From Sugiyamaella lignohabitans (Eukaryota > Ascomycota > Dipodascomycetes > Dipodascales > Trichomonascaceae): a DNA stretch of 64,000 nucleotides. Position numbers and translations under genes: made by a program. Every line of letters begins with the position of its first letter. Within the stretch, counting starts at the first letter, position 1. The notes below the pieces were generated by a model. It was not told where the DNA came from. It was given only the letters and a program-made list of their open reading frames with translations, and did no database searches. The stretch spans positions 2,852,001 through 2,916,000 of the forward strand of contig NC_031672.1 of assembly GCF_001640025.1 (NCBI RefSeq), read 5' to 3'. Positions 1 through 9,670 of this stretch are shown here, piece by piece.

Positions 1-2021
1 TCTCCATCTGAATGTAGAGCCTGATCCTTGTCAGTCCAATCGAGATCTTTGCATACCACACGGCCAGAATTATTTTCTCTTACTCCGGCTCGTTTCCCAT
101 GGCTGGATCCTTTGAGATCATAGACCAGCTTAGTCTTTTTGTGAAGCAAATTCTCCATGACTACAAAATGAGATCTCTTCCCATTCAAAAGAATGGTGTA
201 ATGTCCCAGATAATAAGGGAGCTGAGTATCAGGCTGGGCCATGATATTTTCGTAATAGTCAGCCAAGAAGTCAGAATTAGCAATGACTTTGTGTTCTTTG
301 CGCCTGATAGTCTTGATGATGTACTTGCCATCCGAAGTGAAAAGGAAGTCAGAGCCGGATTGTCCAGGTGATTTGGTTTCATTAACCTCAGACTGCACAA
401 CAAAAGAGTTCAAAAACCTATGGTGGTCAATTCCACAAATACTGCGAATGTTCTGGTAAACAATTGGCGAATGGACCTCAAGAATGGCACCACCATCAAG
501 TCTGTAATTCTTACTCTCCAAAGTGAAGTCGCTGAGTCCGTCTTCGCAAGGTGGGTTAGCATAAGTAGCTGTTTTAACACCATTGAACATGAGAGTGGAT
601 CTGGAAATGGAAGTGGTTTTACGAGATGCAACCTTTCTCATAACAGAAGTGGCCATTGCCTTGACTCTTGTAAACAAGCGTGGTGTCTTGGATTTTCTGA
701 CTTCCTCAACTGAAATGTTGTCAAAAACAGTTGCTTGAGATTCAGGCTCGGATGAAGCCAAAGAACTATCCGACTCAGCAAATGAAGAGTCAGAGCAAAC
801 TGGAGATTGGGGCTCGATAGGAGCGGCCCCGGTAGGATCGGCCATGTAAGCCTCTGCCTCAGCCCAAGTTTGATGGGATACAATTGGGATACCAGTGTCA
901 ATAGATCTTTGAACCATGGCTTTGTGGCCATCAATCTCCTCAAGGAGACTAGTAAGCAATGAAATGTTTTCCTCAAAGGAATTCATCTTCTTGACATCAG
1001 ATGAGTCGTCAGTCTCTTCAACGTCAGCGGGAGTGGGAGCATCATAAAATGACCAAGCATCAGCGGGGGCTTCCCACATAAGCTCAACTTCTCCTGACTC
1101 GGCAAATAATTCATCGTACTCGGAGACAGCACGAAGACGCTCCTCCTTCTCAAAATCAGTAGGCGACCAGTCTGAGAGGGTGTCATACTCAGGATCATCA
1201 CCAATGTAGGGTGAGCTCTTGAACTCATTGCAATTGACTTCCTCGGGGGCTCCTAGTGTCACATTAGACTCAACAGAGTCAACAGAATCAGCAGGTGAAT
1301 GAGAAGAAGCACCAGTGATAAATTTCTTGAAACAATTAAAAGCAGAAAGCTTGACAGGAGGAGGGGTCTCCTGTTCAATGTTGGCCAAGGAGCCATGGCA
1401 ATAAGAGTCATTCGATTTGGGAAGACGGGGAAGTTTAAACTGATCATAGCTGGCCAAAGCACGAGTAACCAAAGAAGGTTGTTTGTAGTTCTCAACAACC
1501 TTAACTTCTTCCTCTTTTTGGGATTCTTCCTCCTTAATAGTCTCAAGGGACTCACGACCATCGGTCTCAATAATATTAGAGGGAGTATTCTCAACCTCCT
1601 TGCAATCAGCTTTTTCACCAATGTCAACTCCCTCGGGGGATTCAGCAGAAGTGGGGATTTCAATTGCAACGGTCTCATTTGATTCAGAAGAGACAACATC
1701 ACCAATATTAACTGCCTCGTGGGATTCAGCGGCAGCTGAAACATCAAGAGTCTCATCCGACTCGGTAGAAACAACAGAACCAACGGGTGAATGAGGAGCT
1801 GAACCAGAATTGGAAACAGAGCCCCGGCGACGAACGTCACCCAATACAGGACGACGACGAACTCGGTGAGTAGATCTAACCAAAGTACAAACCAAAGGGG
1901 ATTCCATACCGTTTTCCTCCCTTTCACCCGAATTAGAACGGATCAAAGAATAGCGGTGATACGCAAGCCCACCCTCAAGAGGGAAGCGAAAATTGGGGTC
2001 AAGACGGCCCAAATTACCCAT
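1..2021 (-). CDS. Phosphatidylinositol phosphate kinase (PIPK) family protein, C-terminal part cut off by the window edge
   Basis: A minus-strand frame opens at ATG 2021-2019 and runs 673 codons to the window edge without a stop. Residues 1 to about 515 are Ser/Glu-rich and low in complexity, with imperfect repeats ending in VDIG or VNIG. From residue 517 the PIPK core appears in order: HSPIVYQNIRSICGID, the Gly-rich GQSGSDFLFT (553-562), the ATP-binding lysine in YIIKT (K570), DYYENIMAQPDTQLPYYLG, HFVVMENLL, YDLKGSS (from residue 634) and KDLDW. The IMDYSLL-type motif and activation loop would lie outside the window. The family makes PI(4,5)P2 or PI(3,5)P2; the core looks closer to Mss4 (PI4P 5-kinase) than to Fab1, but is divergent enough to be a paralogue. 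The stretch upstream of the ATG is T-rich, open in frame back to a stop near 2214 and lacks another ATG, as expected for a 5' leader. The family call is firm, the subtype is not. Confidence 0.85.
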   Translation of the reverse strand, partial: MGNLGRLDPNFRFPLEGGLAYHRYSLIRSNSGEREENGMESPLVCTLVRSTHRVRRRPVLGDVRRRGSVSNSGSAPHSPVGSVVSTESDETLDVSAAAESHEAVNIGDVVSSESNETVAIEIPTSAESPEGVDIGEKADCKEVENTPSNIIETDGRESLETIKEEESQKEEEVKVVENYKQPSLVTRALASYDQFKLPRLPKSNDSYCHGSLANIEQETPPPVKLSAFNCFKKFITGASSHSPADSVDSVESNVTLGAPEEVNCNEFKSSPYIGDDPEYDTLSDWSPTDFEKEERLRAVSEYDELFAESGEVELMWEAPADAWSFYDAPTPADVEETDDSSDVKKMNSFEENISLLTSLLEEIDGHKAMVQRSIDTGIPIVSHQTWAEAEAYMADPTGAAPIEPQSPVCSDSSFAESDSSLASSEPESQATVFDNISVEEVRKSKTPRLFTRVKAMATSVMRKVASRKTTSISRSTLMFNGVKTATYANPPCEDGLSDFTLESKNYRLDGGAILEVHSPIVYQNIRSICGIDHHRFLNSFVVQSEVNETKSPGQSGSDFLFTSDGKYIIKTIRRKEHKVIANSDFLADYYENIMAQPDTQLPYYLGHYTILLNGKRSHFVVMENLLHKKTKLVYDLKGSSHGKRAGVRENNSGRVVCKDLDWTDKDQALHSDG

Positions 2022-2530
2022 TTTATCAAATAAAACAGGTGTAAACAAAAAAAAGTAGTCGATAGAGTGTTGAAAGCGCTGGTTAAAAAAAGATCCTAAA
2101 CAAAACTGGTGTGCAAACTTAGCAGGCAGAGTTGTTCGAACAGATGAAGAGAAAAAAAGAAGAAGAACAACTTCAGAGGGCGTCCTCTTGGTTATATGTG
2201 CAACCACCACTGAACATTATGGGCGGGGCTAGAGCACAGCCCTCATAATCTTTAAAACTGAAAACATTTGTTATTCACTCTATCGGTCGAAAATCAAAGA
2301 AAGGCCCCGACAAAGTGCCATTGACCTTCCCCAACTCCAATTACCTGTCACACCCCGCAAAAGGCGATTTCAGGGGGAATGGGGCGCTTCGTGCACCGAT
2401 CCTCGAATTAACGACATTTGTCACGTGACGCACTTCACGACATCTGCGATGACGGGATCCATCCCCTGGCGGCTGGGGTATTTACGCTCTAAATCAGAGT
2501 GAAACTTCCCCCCTGTAAGGGGGCTACGAT
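2022..2530. other. Upstream region of the PIPK gene
   Basis: This gene-free stretch is the leader and promoter side of the minus-strand PIPK gene. It is T-rich in the sense of that gene near the ATG. It contains a palindromic CACGTG at about 2423-2428, a possible bHLH (E-box) site. No other feature is supported. Confidence 0.4.
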
Positions 2531-2709
2531 GCCTCCGGCGGCTGGAGCTGCGCCCCAGACCCCACTGCTCCTCTCGCTCCGCTCGAGTCGGGCGTCGACG
2601 GTCCCCTGGTTCGTTCAATCCGAATAAGATGGCTCCACGATCCCAGCCCCGACTCGAGCGGAGCGAGAGGAGCAGTGGGGTCTGGGGCGCAGCCCCAGCC
2701 GCCGGAGGC
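2531..2709. repeat. Double-hairpin GC element, outward pair
   Basis: Left arm 2531-2590 and right arm 2650-2709 are near-perfect inverted copies of the 60-bp arm, separated by 59 bp. Both arms end inward in CTCGAG. H1 of the left arm is imperfect (CTGGAGC against GCCCCAG). The right arm ends 99 bp past the stop of the arrestin gene. Confidence 0.9.
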
Positions 2710-2808
2710 ACGGTCATTAGCCGGTTATTCGCGTATCATTACATTAAATATGTTTCAGAAACATTATAAATAGGTATCGGTCGTTAGTCGTGAATTAGAT
2801 AGCGGTGT

Positions 2809-5337
2809 CTAGTCATTATTCGGTGGTGGTGGTGGCGGGGCAGCTGGCAGCGCTGGCGCCGACGGTTCGTCGTCATGCAATTGTGAGGGGTCAGAGGATG
2901 GAGGGAGCGGTGGCGGGGACGACGGCCCACTGATTGGAGGTGGTGCGGACGGAACGGAGTCGAGTTGGTCCGGATTGTGGACGTGGTCGTGTGAAAGGTC
3001 GGCTGGAAGAGCAGGTGCACTGGGTTCCAGATCGATGCCGTGGCTGCTGTTATGGCTGTGGCTGTGGTTTTGAATTGGTTCGTAGCGAGGAACATACTCT
3101 TCTTCGGGAACACTGGCTATCTGTTCGAGTCGTGCTCGTTCCATCTCGGCTTTGTCGAGAAGTTCTGTGGATGTGTTACTGGTATGACTGCTTCCTGCCA
3201 TGTGAGTACCACTACTACCACTGGCACTGCTACTGGCACCTTCGTCGGAATATGTTGGAGCAGACGCCATCACCAGATGTGGAGGTGGTGCCGACGAGTC
3301 CAAGTGAACTGATGATGATGGAGCAGACTCCTCGTAGTATGAGGGAACTTCGTGATTGGTCGTATAGGAGAGTGATGATTCGGGAGGATTGGAAGGCAGA
3401 ATAGCTTGTTCTCGTCTTCTTAGCAGCTCTTTTTCGTTTTCAGCCGACATGTTGGAACTCGACATGGCTGAAGCTTGGTCAGCAGCTGCTAGCTCTTCAT
3501 AGCTCAGAACGTTGTATACAGTTGTAGATGAAGATGAGAAACTGACCTGTTGACCATTACTGGTGGTTGAAGCAGCAGATACTGTGGATATAGCAGAAGT
3601 ATGACCATTTCCGGGACCAGGACCACCAACAACAGTGTTGCTGCTGTACATAGTAGATGGCAGAGATGTGTTGCTGGCAGGAGCTTTCCCTTTGAGTTTC
3701 ATTTTCAACCCTGGTGATGAAGCAGTTCCATCTAAATCGACACTGCCTCCATTATGAGTGCCTATAACCACCTCACTCCACAGACTCACCACGCCACGAC
3801 CTCGTTTAAGCTTGTCGGTATCTATAAAGCCTAGTTTCGACGGCTCGAAATCGTTGTCTCGTCCAGACGATGTCAAGTCTACCGCTCGTTTGCCTGATAA
3901 ATCTAGTACTACTTCGATACAGTACTGGAATGAGATGTCGTCTCGGCCCTTGGTAGTTGGAAAAGTGTCGGGAGGAATCCTGATATTAGTGATGACGGTC
4001 GATTTGAAGCTGACAGGATCTGTGTATAGAGGAGAAACAGTCTGAGAAAGGTCTTTTCGGAATGATTGGGCTTCAGTTCCTTGTGCAGATACAATGCTGA
4101 TTCGAGATAGAGTGGTGATGATGCCGGATAAACACTTGACATGCTTGATATGCTGTACATTGACTTTGACAGGTATCGAGTCGCCTCGCAAATAGCCCTT
4201 TCTTGGTAGTGATACCGCCACTACAATTGATCCATGACCTTTTCGTTTTTTCTGAACATCGACAGTTAAAGTGGAGACTCGAGGCACTGGCAAAGTCGCA
4301 ATGTCTATAGGGCAGATAACCGAGACAGCCTTTTGAGCGGTGATGACGGTAGGAGGACTTGTTCGATGACATGTGGCTGTAATTGTATAGGATATGGACC
4401 CTCTTTCGAATTCTAGACTGTTGAAAAGACCCTTTTCTGGTAGGACAAACTCAAATGCAAACAGATGTTCTCCACGGGGAAGAGGCTGGTCGGTCTTGGT
4501 CGGACCAGGGTATGTTGTTGATGTTTGATTAGAAGATGCAGAGTCGTCAGAGAGGATTGAATTAGTTGCAGGGCCAGAACCGGGTTTTGCAGTTGTATAG
4601 TGAAGGTCTTCAGAATTTCGTTGAGAAGAACTAGCCGACCTGGTGCTTGAATCAGGAGCTCTGTCTCTGAGGGCGATACTCTGAGTGCCGTCAGTGATGC
4701 GATTGATTTTGGCACTAGGAGTTACCACGCCTGTCGTTGCATTGATTGAAGTATTGGATGAGCCAGCAGATGTAGTTGCAGTTGCAGCCGTGGTTGAGCC
4801 AGAGGGTCCAGCAGTAGCTACTCCTGTTGTAGGAGCACTGGAGCTAGCAACACTTCTGTCGCTGTGAGTACTCTTTATACTCTTGACGCTTTTGGAACTT
4901 TTGGAACTTTTGGTGCTTTTACAGCTTTTGGCACTCTTGCCACTGTGAACACTGACATTACAGCTGCTATCAGCCAATTGGCCAGAAGATCCGGGTGATG
5001 GCGAGTTCCCACTGCCGTTAAAATCAACCTCCAAGTCACTGCCATTGGTAGACTCAGCATGACCCCATAGTTCGACTTTTTGCTGGAAAAGCACATTCTT
5101 GACAGTTTTGCTCTTCACCAAAGCATTTCTAATAGTCACGGTGCCCTGGATAGTGCACTCGATATGAGATACCTTTTCAGGCTTGGCAAGAACCAACACC
5201 ACGCTTCCATCGACAACCGACCCAGGACTAAAAGTCTTGTGGGGGTCATTCAACTCGACGAAAAAATCATCTGAATTGGAGTTCCTCTGTATGGTACTGT
5301 GGAAAATAGGCCGCAGCTTGGAGAGTGTGCGAAACAT
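2809..5337 (-). CDS. Arrestin-like protein, probable Rim8/PalF homologue
   Basis: The protein has 842 residues from ATG 5337-5335; the frame stays open a little further but only through a TTG. An arrestin N-like beta domain begins at about residue 20 (NDPHKTFSPGSVVDGSVVL) and is interrupted by a long Ser/Thr/Lys-rich insert (about 110-270). An arrestin C-like domain follows (RKGYLRGDSIPVKVNVQHI, then ISFQYCIEVVLDLSGK). The tail is Ser/Pro-rich with PxY motifs (PSYYE, PTYSD, PRYEP), three PSAP tetrapeptides near residues 772, 796 and 825, and a poly-Pro end. Arrestin-related adaptors recruit the Rsp5 ubiquitin ligase through PxY. PSAP motifs bind the ESCRT-I subunit Vps23/Tsg101, which Rim8/PalF engages in ambient pH signalling. 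The EVVLDLSGK region also fits PalF. A general alpha-arrestin such as Rod1/Rog3 is the main alternative. Confidence 0.7.
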   Translation of the reverse strand: MFRTLSKLRPIFHSTIQRNSNSDDFFVELNDPHKTFSPGSVVDGSVVLVLAKPEKVSHIECTIQGTVTIRNALVKSKTVKNVLFQQKVELWGHAESTNGSDLEVDFNGSGNSPSPGSSGQLADSSCNVSVHSGKSAKSCKSTKSSKSSKSVKSIKSTHSDRSVASSSAPTTGVATAGPSGSTTAATATTSAGSSNTSINATTGVVTPSAKINRITDGTQSIALRDRAPDSSTRSASSSQRNSEDLHYTTAKPGSGPATNSILSDDSASSNQTSTTYPGPTKTDQPLPRGEHLFAFEFVLPEKGLFNSLEFERGSISYTITATCHRTSPPTVITAQKAVSVICPIDIATLPVPRVSTLTVDVQKKRKGHGSIVVAVSLPRKGYLRGDSIPVKVNVQHIKHVKCLSGIITTLSRISIVSAQGTEAQSFRKDLSQTVSPLYTDPVSFKSTVITNIRIPPDTFPTTKGRDDISFQYCIEVVLDLSGKRAVDLTSSGRDNDFEPSKLGFIDTDKLKRGRGVVSLWSEVVIGTHNGGSVDLDGTASSPGLKMKLKGKAPASNTSLPSTMYSSNTVVGGPGPGNGHTSAISTVSAASTTSNGQQVSFSSSSTTVYNVLSYEELAAADQASAMSSSNMSAENEKELLRRREQAILPSNPPESSLSYTTNHEVPSYYEESAPSSSVHLDSSAPPPHLVMASAPTYSDEGASSSASGSSGTHMAGSSHTSNTSTELLDKAEMERARLEQIASVPEEEYVPRYEPIQNHSHSHNSSHGIDLEPSAPALPADLSHDHVHNPDQLDSVPSAPPPISGPSSPPPLPPSSDPSQLHDDEPSAPALPAAPPPPPPNND

Positions 5338-5640
5338 CGTATAGATCTCCAAGTACAAGCGCTATTCACCACCACTGCAGGACCGGTGGGCTTTGGTTGT
5401 CGCTGTAGTTTTTTGTAGTGGTAATTCGTTATGGTCTTGAGGTATTCTTGATGGTATGAGTGTGTGATATTGATATTCGCCCCGAGATATGAAAAATGGG
5501 GATATTGGCAGGTAGCGAAGCACGAATCACGCGATACAGTTGATATTGTTGGAAAGACGATATTACACTTGATACAAGCTGGCAGCAGGCATGATCCAAT
5601 AAATACCTAAAATGTTAGTAAAGCACACACCCCCGAGCAC

Positions 5641-5700
5641 CGACTCGAGCGAAGCGAGAGGAGCAGCGGGGTCTGGGGCGGAGCCCCAGCCGCCGGAGGC
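5641..5700 (-). repeat. Single double-hairpin GC arm
   Basis: A full 60-bp arm of the CTCGAG type, here starting CGACTCGAGCGAAGCGAG and ending CCGCCGGAGGC. It lies about 300 bp upstream of the arrestin ATG. Confidence 0.9.
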
Positions 5701-6436
5701 CAGCAGGCCACTTACAACACCACTAAACGAAGAGAATGGCAACGATGCGACGTTGAAAGGTATCTTCAGGTTAATAATCAGTGAATCACTCACTGGCTGG
5801 AATGGTCGATATTCGTCGTAGTGGTTGACTGGCTGTAAACCGTAGACAATAACTGATGTGAATTCGAAGTTTTCTTATCGAATCCACACACCTGTGTTGT
5901 CCTGTTATGTTAAAAGATGTCGAGTTCTCAGGAATGCGGTACTCAGATCTCGTGTCGCTGTCGCCAGTATCGCTGATGAATCTGTAATCCGCAATATCAA
6001 ACTTGTAACCCGTAGTCCTAGTTCAGAACTCGTAGCAAACTCCAATGTAGAGAAAGATCCCAGCCAAGCAAACAATCTGTATAAACAATGACCCGAGACT
6101 CGAACTGAACCGACTTGAATACCAAATCTCCACAAAAACGCTACTGTCAAAACCTCACAGTTTCACCAAAATCACAACCGGTTTAAAAAAGAAAAAACCG
6201 AAAAGTAGAAACAGAGAGATATCAACAGACGTTACTGACAATACCGTTGAAACCGACTAAGATAATATCGTGAAATTGTTGACGAGAATGAGAATGGCGA
6301 TGCTTACAGTAAATGTAGTTTTCAGTAAATAGTATCGGTCAGTGGTTCTATTATCCTGAGCAGGTTGCTGCATTTACCACCGGCTGTAACTCTGTCGCTA
6401 GCAGTACAGGATTACTACTAATAATTACTCTACCGT

Positions 6437-6487
6437 CTGCTTCTGCTGCTGCTGCTGCTGCTGTCGCTGCTTCTGCCGCTACTACTG
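6437..6487 (+). repeat. CTG-type microsatellite
   Basis: The run is mainly CTG triplets with CTT, TCG and CCG interruptions. No gene frame contains it. Confidence 0.8.
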
Positions 6488-6858
6488 TACTCTCCTGTAG
6501 TATTACAACTGATCTTTACCGTACCCATCCATCCAAACCAGATTGTATCTGTCTAAAATGAAACCCTGGATATGGTCAGGGTAGGGGTACTGATGTTATT
6601 TTAGGCACAGTCGACTTTTATTGTCTGCTGCTTCAATGGGTACGACTGCCTAACATGTACGTTGACTGCTGTACCATGTCCAAAGCAGTCATTTCATCAG
6701 TCAATCCGTGTAGCTGATCTGATCTGATCGTCCATGCTAAGAGAGGCATGGCGCTGGTGGGATGGATCCTCACTCCTCGTCCTCGTAGCGGGGTCCGGGG
6801 AGTTGATGGTGGGGCTTTGTTGTCGGGGGGGGTGGGGAGATGGGGGTGGAGGGGTGCT

Positions 6859-6910
6859 GCCTCCGGCGGCTGGGGCTCTGCCCCAGACCCCGTGGCTCGC
6901 TTCGCTCGAG
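6859..6910 (+). repeat. Single double-hairpin GC arm, shortened
   Basis: GCCTCCGGCGG is followed by H1 (CTGGGGC, loop TCT, GCCCCAG) and a shortened H2 in which GGCTCGCTTCGCTCGAG lacks the usual CTCCT lead. Confidence 0.85.
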
Positions 6911-7256
6911 TTTTGGGGGGGAGCCGGGGTGGTGGGGTGGGGTTTGATGATGGGGAGGGTGGTTTTTATAGCGGAGGCCGATCGGGCAGGCAGGGCAGCG
7001 GGGGGCCTCAATTTTCGTGGTTGACAGGGGAGCGTGTGGGATGCGGACGCCGTAGAACTGGTACGAGGCTGCAGCGGAGATGCAGTCTATCAATTGCCGG
7101 CCGGCTCGAGACTTCCTCAGTTGGACTCCCACTCATACTCACAAGGGATTCCTCCGTCGGAGATCGAACCTGTCCCAAAAAAAATAAGTCTACGTAATCC
7201 ACCCTACGTAATTCGGCAGCTGCCAGGCCACTCCGGGCCCGTCGGAGTCCCATCCA

Positions 7257-7395
7257 TTCCCTGCTTGATCCTGCCGGGTCCTGCCAGGTCCTGCTTGGTT
7301 CTGCCATCCCCTGTTGTCCTGCTTGGTTCTGATATCCCCCTGCTATCCTGCTTGGTTTTACCATCCCCTGCTATGCCCTGCCATCACCTGCTCCT
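7257..7395 (+). repeat. Degenerate minisatellite
   Basis: Variants of the words CCTGCTTGGTTCTG and CCATCCCCTGCTAT alternate several times, in units of about 10-30 bases. It is not part of a recognisable gene. Confidence 0.6.
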
Positions 7396-7575
7396 TCTGA
7401 CATTTCTGCCCCTTCCTCTCCTGGCCTGGACCCCACCGTACCCTACCCCTACACCCTGCATCAAAAGGGTCTAGCTCAATTTAACCCTCGCCTCCCCTCC
7501 CCTCCCCCTCCTCGTTCCCCACCCTGGCCCGCTCGAATGGGACAGAGCGAGGGGTCCGGGCTGGCCCCCCAATGA

Positions 7576-7622
7576 CTGGCGCTACGGCCCAGACCCCAGG
7601 GCTCCTCTCGCTGCGCTCGAGT
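7576..7622 (+). repeat. Degenerate GC arm
   Basis: H1 is damaged (ACTGGCGCTACGGCCCAG) but the outer part CAGACCCCAGGGCTCCTCTCGCTGCGCTCGAG is recognisable in pieces. It faces the arm at 7723 as an outward pair. Confidence 0.65.
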
Positions 7623-7722
7623 CCGGCAATGGAGCCATGTAGCCCCGCTCAGATCGTGCCGTACTGCCCATTCCCCTCCCTCCCCTGGAACATCCCCCCT
7701 GGACCACCCCCACGGCTTGGCC

Positions 7723-7775
7723 GCTCGCGAAGCGAGCACAACGGGGTCTGGGGCAGCGCCCCAGCCGCCGGAGGC
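7723..7775 (-). repeat. Single GC arm with GCTCGC/GCGAGC second hairpin
   Basis: H2 is the perfect 6-bp stem GCTCGC, loop GAA, GCGAGC. H1 is CTGGGGC, loop AGC, GCCCCAG. The arm ends CCGCCGGAGGC. Confidence 0.85.
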
Positions 7776-8576
7776 ACACACCCCCAACCCGCTCGCTCAA
7801 CAGACACCCCGAAATATGGACTGTCATTCGGGAGGTACACAGTGAGCGTATCGCAGGTGAAGGGTGTGGCTGGCCCGGCTGCCACGGGATGATGCACCCT
7901 TTTTTTCACGGCCAGCTGCTTCTGGAATGTTAGCCGCCGGCCGCGCGACGACGTTGGTGATGCTACAGCCACTGGTTCGCAGTAATTAGCCACCCGGCCC
8001 TGACACAGAGACTGGTTTGTGATACCGCGTTACCAGCAAACCGCCGATTGCCCCCACCACGATCTGGATCCCACCACGGCAGCAGCAGGTCTCCCCGCTA
8101 CTTCGCTGCTTCTCTCGAATACGCATCTGCAGCGCGCTGCTCGGTGCTGCTGGCTGCTCGACCCCTTCGGGCTTAGAACGGTACATACGTCAAAAAGCTT
8201 ACGCAATACAAGCTTTCCAGTGCCAAGCCATGCATCTGCACCAGTAACACGCCAACCATCGTCGCGGTAAGCAACTCCGCCAGCCCTATCACCACACGAA
8301 CTCGGCGGTTTTCTCGAGGCTGTCTTTACCGTTAACTGCTAACATATCCGTACATAGAAACAGGACATCCGATACACGGACTACGGCTGTATTGCAACAA
8401 CCCCCAAGAGACGACAGCGACACACCCCCAACGGGTCCATTCTTTGTTCGATCACCAGCCGATCCTTCTGCTCGGGCGCAAGCCCCGGGCGCTTGGCTCC
8501 CCTGCTTCGCATTACCTGCTCGCGTGCCCCGTTTCCTTTTTCACTAGTGGGCCCTGCGCATGCGGTTGGGGGTCGT

Positions 8577-8765
8577 GCCTCCGGCGGCTGGGGCTCCGCC
8601 CCAGACCCCGCTGCTTCTCTCGCTCCGCTCGAGTCGGTTGGCGGCGGGGCCCTGCTGCCGCCGCCCACTTTCTTCGGGCACCTGCATCCTCCGCCAATAG
8701 CCGCTCAGGGGGATCCCCCACGAACCGACTGGAGCGGAGCGAGAGGAGCCTCAGCTCCAGGAGGC
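8577..8765. repeat. GC element pair with a deleted right arm
   Basis: The left arm 8577-8636 is complete. The right arm (about 8726-8765) keeps its H2 side and its outer GGAGGC end but has lost most of H1. The retrotransposon is inserted 11 bp to the right. Confidence 0.8.
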
Positions 8766-8771
8766 ACGCGG

Positions 8772-8776
8772 TTGGG
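8772..8776 (+). repeat. Target-site duplication, left copy (TTGGG)
   Basis: The five bases before the 5' LTR are TTGGG, and the same five follow the 3' LTR at 15642-15646. Five base pairs is the usual duplication for Ty3/gypsy integrases. Confidence 0.9.
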
Positions 8777-9426
8777 TGTCACGATTCCGGCTTCCCAATA
8801 GCTTATCCGTTATCTTCCGACCTCTACCGACTACCTCCGCATGTCAGCCGTCTTCCTGCCTCTCTTCAACATCACTCCAAATGCATACTTCTGCATCTCA
8901 TGTCGTCTTCGCCGACTTATCTCTCTATAACTTCTCCTTGATAAGTTTCATGTTGACGCTAATGTCGTCTGCTCCACTTCCTTCGTCTCCACTTTGTCTT
9001 GGCTCGTTTCACACTCGCCTCTCCTTGGTCATTTGATCTATGTTTTGTTTCATCTAATAATTTCGCCTCATTCTCTTTTCTTTATTTTCTTCTCAAAGAT
9101 TCTTTTCTACCTTTTCATCTTGTTCTCAATTATTATATAAAGGGTACTATTTTGCTCTTTCAATTAGTTTTATTCTTTAGATATTAAAACATCTGTTACT
9201 AATATTAATCCTTACTCAAAACCTCCTTCAAGTGCGACTACTCCCAGAACTTAACCGACTTTCATACAACTTTATCTCACAGTAAGTGTATATGAATCTT
9301 AAAGGTTAACCTGGTAATTCTGATAATTCTTATCTTTAGATAATGGTTTCGCATGCCACATGGATAAAGTATTCCGAATATCTCGGACATGAAACAGCCG
9401 TGCATCTTCGGAAGCCTCACCTGACA
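8777..9426 (+). repeat. 5' LTR
   Basis: The 650-bp repeat starts TGTCACGATTCC and ends CTCACCTGACA; TGTCA/TGACA is the terminal inverted repeat. It carries a TATA box at 9134-9140. If transcription starts at 9179, U3 spans 8777-9178 and R/U5 the remainder. Confidence 0.97.
9134..9140 (+). promoter_or_regulatory. LTR TATA box
   Basis: TATATAA, followed after 38 bases by AGATATTAAAACAT at 9179-9192, the sequence complementary to the primer site. Its twin in the 3' LTR is at 15349-15355. A start near 9179 is inferred from spacing and complementarity only. Confidence 0.6.
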
Positions 9427-9429
9427 ATC

Positions 9430-9443
9430 ATGTTTTAATATCT
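9430..9443 (+). promoter_or_regulatory. Self-complementary primer-binding site
   Basis: ATGTTTTAATATCT begins three bases past the 5' LTR. It is the exact reverse complement of 9179-9192 in the LTR. The usual initiator-tRNA site (TGGTAGC or similar) is absent here. The arrangement matches the Tf1 strategy, in which the 5' end of the element's own RNA folds back and is cut to serve as primer. Confidence 0.75.
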
Positions 9444-9670
9444 CTACTTTATCTTATCTTTTGATAAGGTTATCTTTAGGATGTCCTTGAGCTTGGTAGG
9501 GTGCAAAATTTTTTTTTGTCCTCCCACCCTCATTCCCAGAGTGTTCGATTTCCCCTATTCATGAATAGGCTGTCTGTTGATAGTCATTTCCCGAGGCAAA
9601 TCTTCTCCCGTGAGACTTATCACCTCACACCACTGATCAGTACCCCTTGCTAACAATGTTATAGACGATT

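Larger units (their letters stand above)
5338..8576. other. Long gene-free region with scattered GC elements and simple repeats
   Basis: I see no convincing gene in this 3.2 kb. The left part is the promoter side of the arrestin gene. From about 6770 the sequence becomes G- or C-rich. Contents are GC elements at 5641, 6859, 7576 and 7723, a CTG-type microsatellite at 6437-6487 and a degenerate minisatellite at 7257-7395. The open frames here are by-products of the GC elements. Confidence 0.5.

Noticed and set aside
1259..1927. 222-codon Leu-rich minus frame
   Set aside because: It is a shifted shadow of the PIPK coding frame, whose own reading was confirmed by the kinase motifs.
9292..9339. 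Intron-like GTAAGT ... TTTAG inside the LTR
   Set aside because: Only 48 nt, with no good branch site at the right distance. Splicing there would remove sequence needed for retrotransposition.
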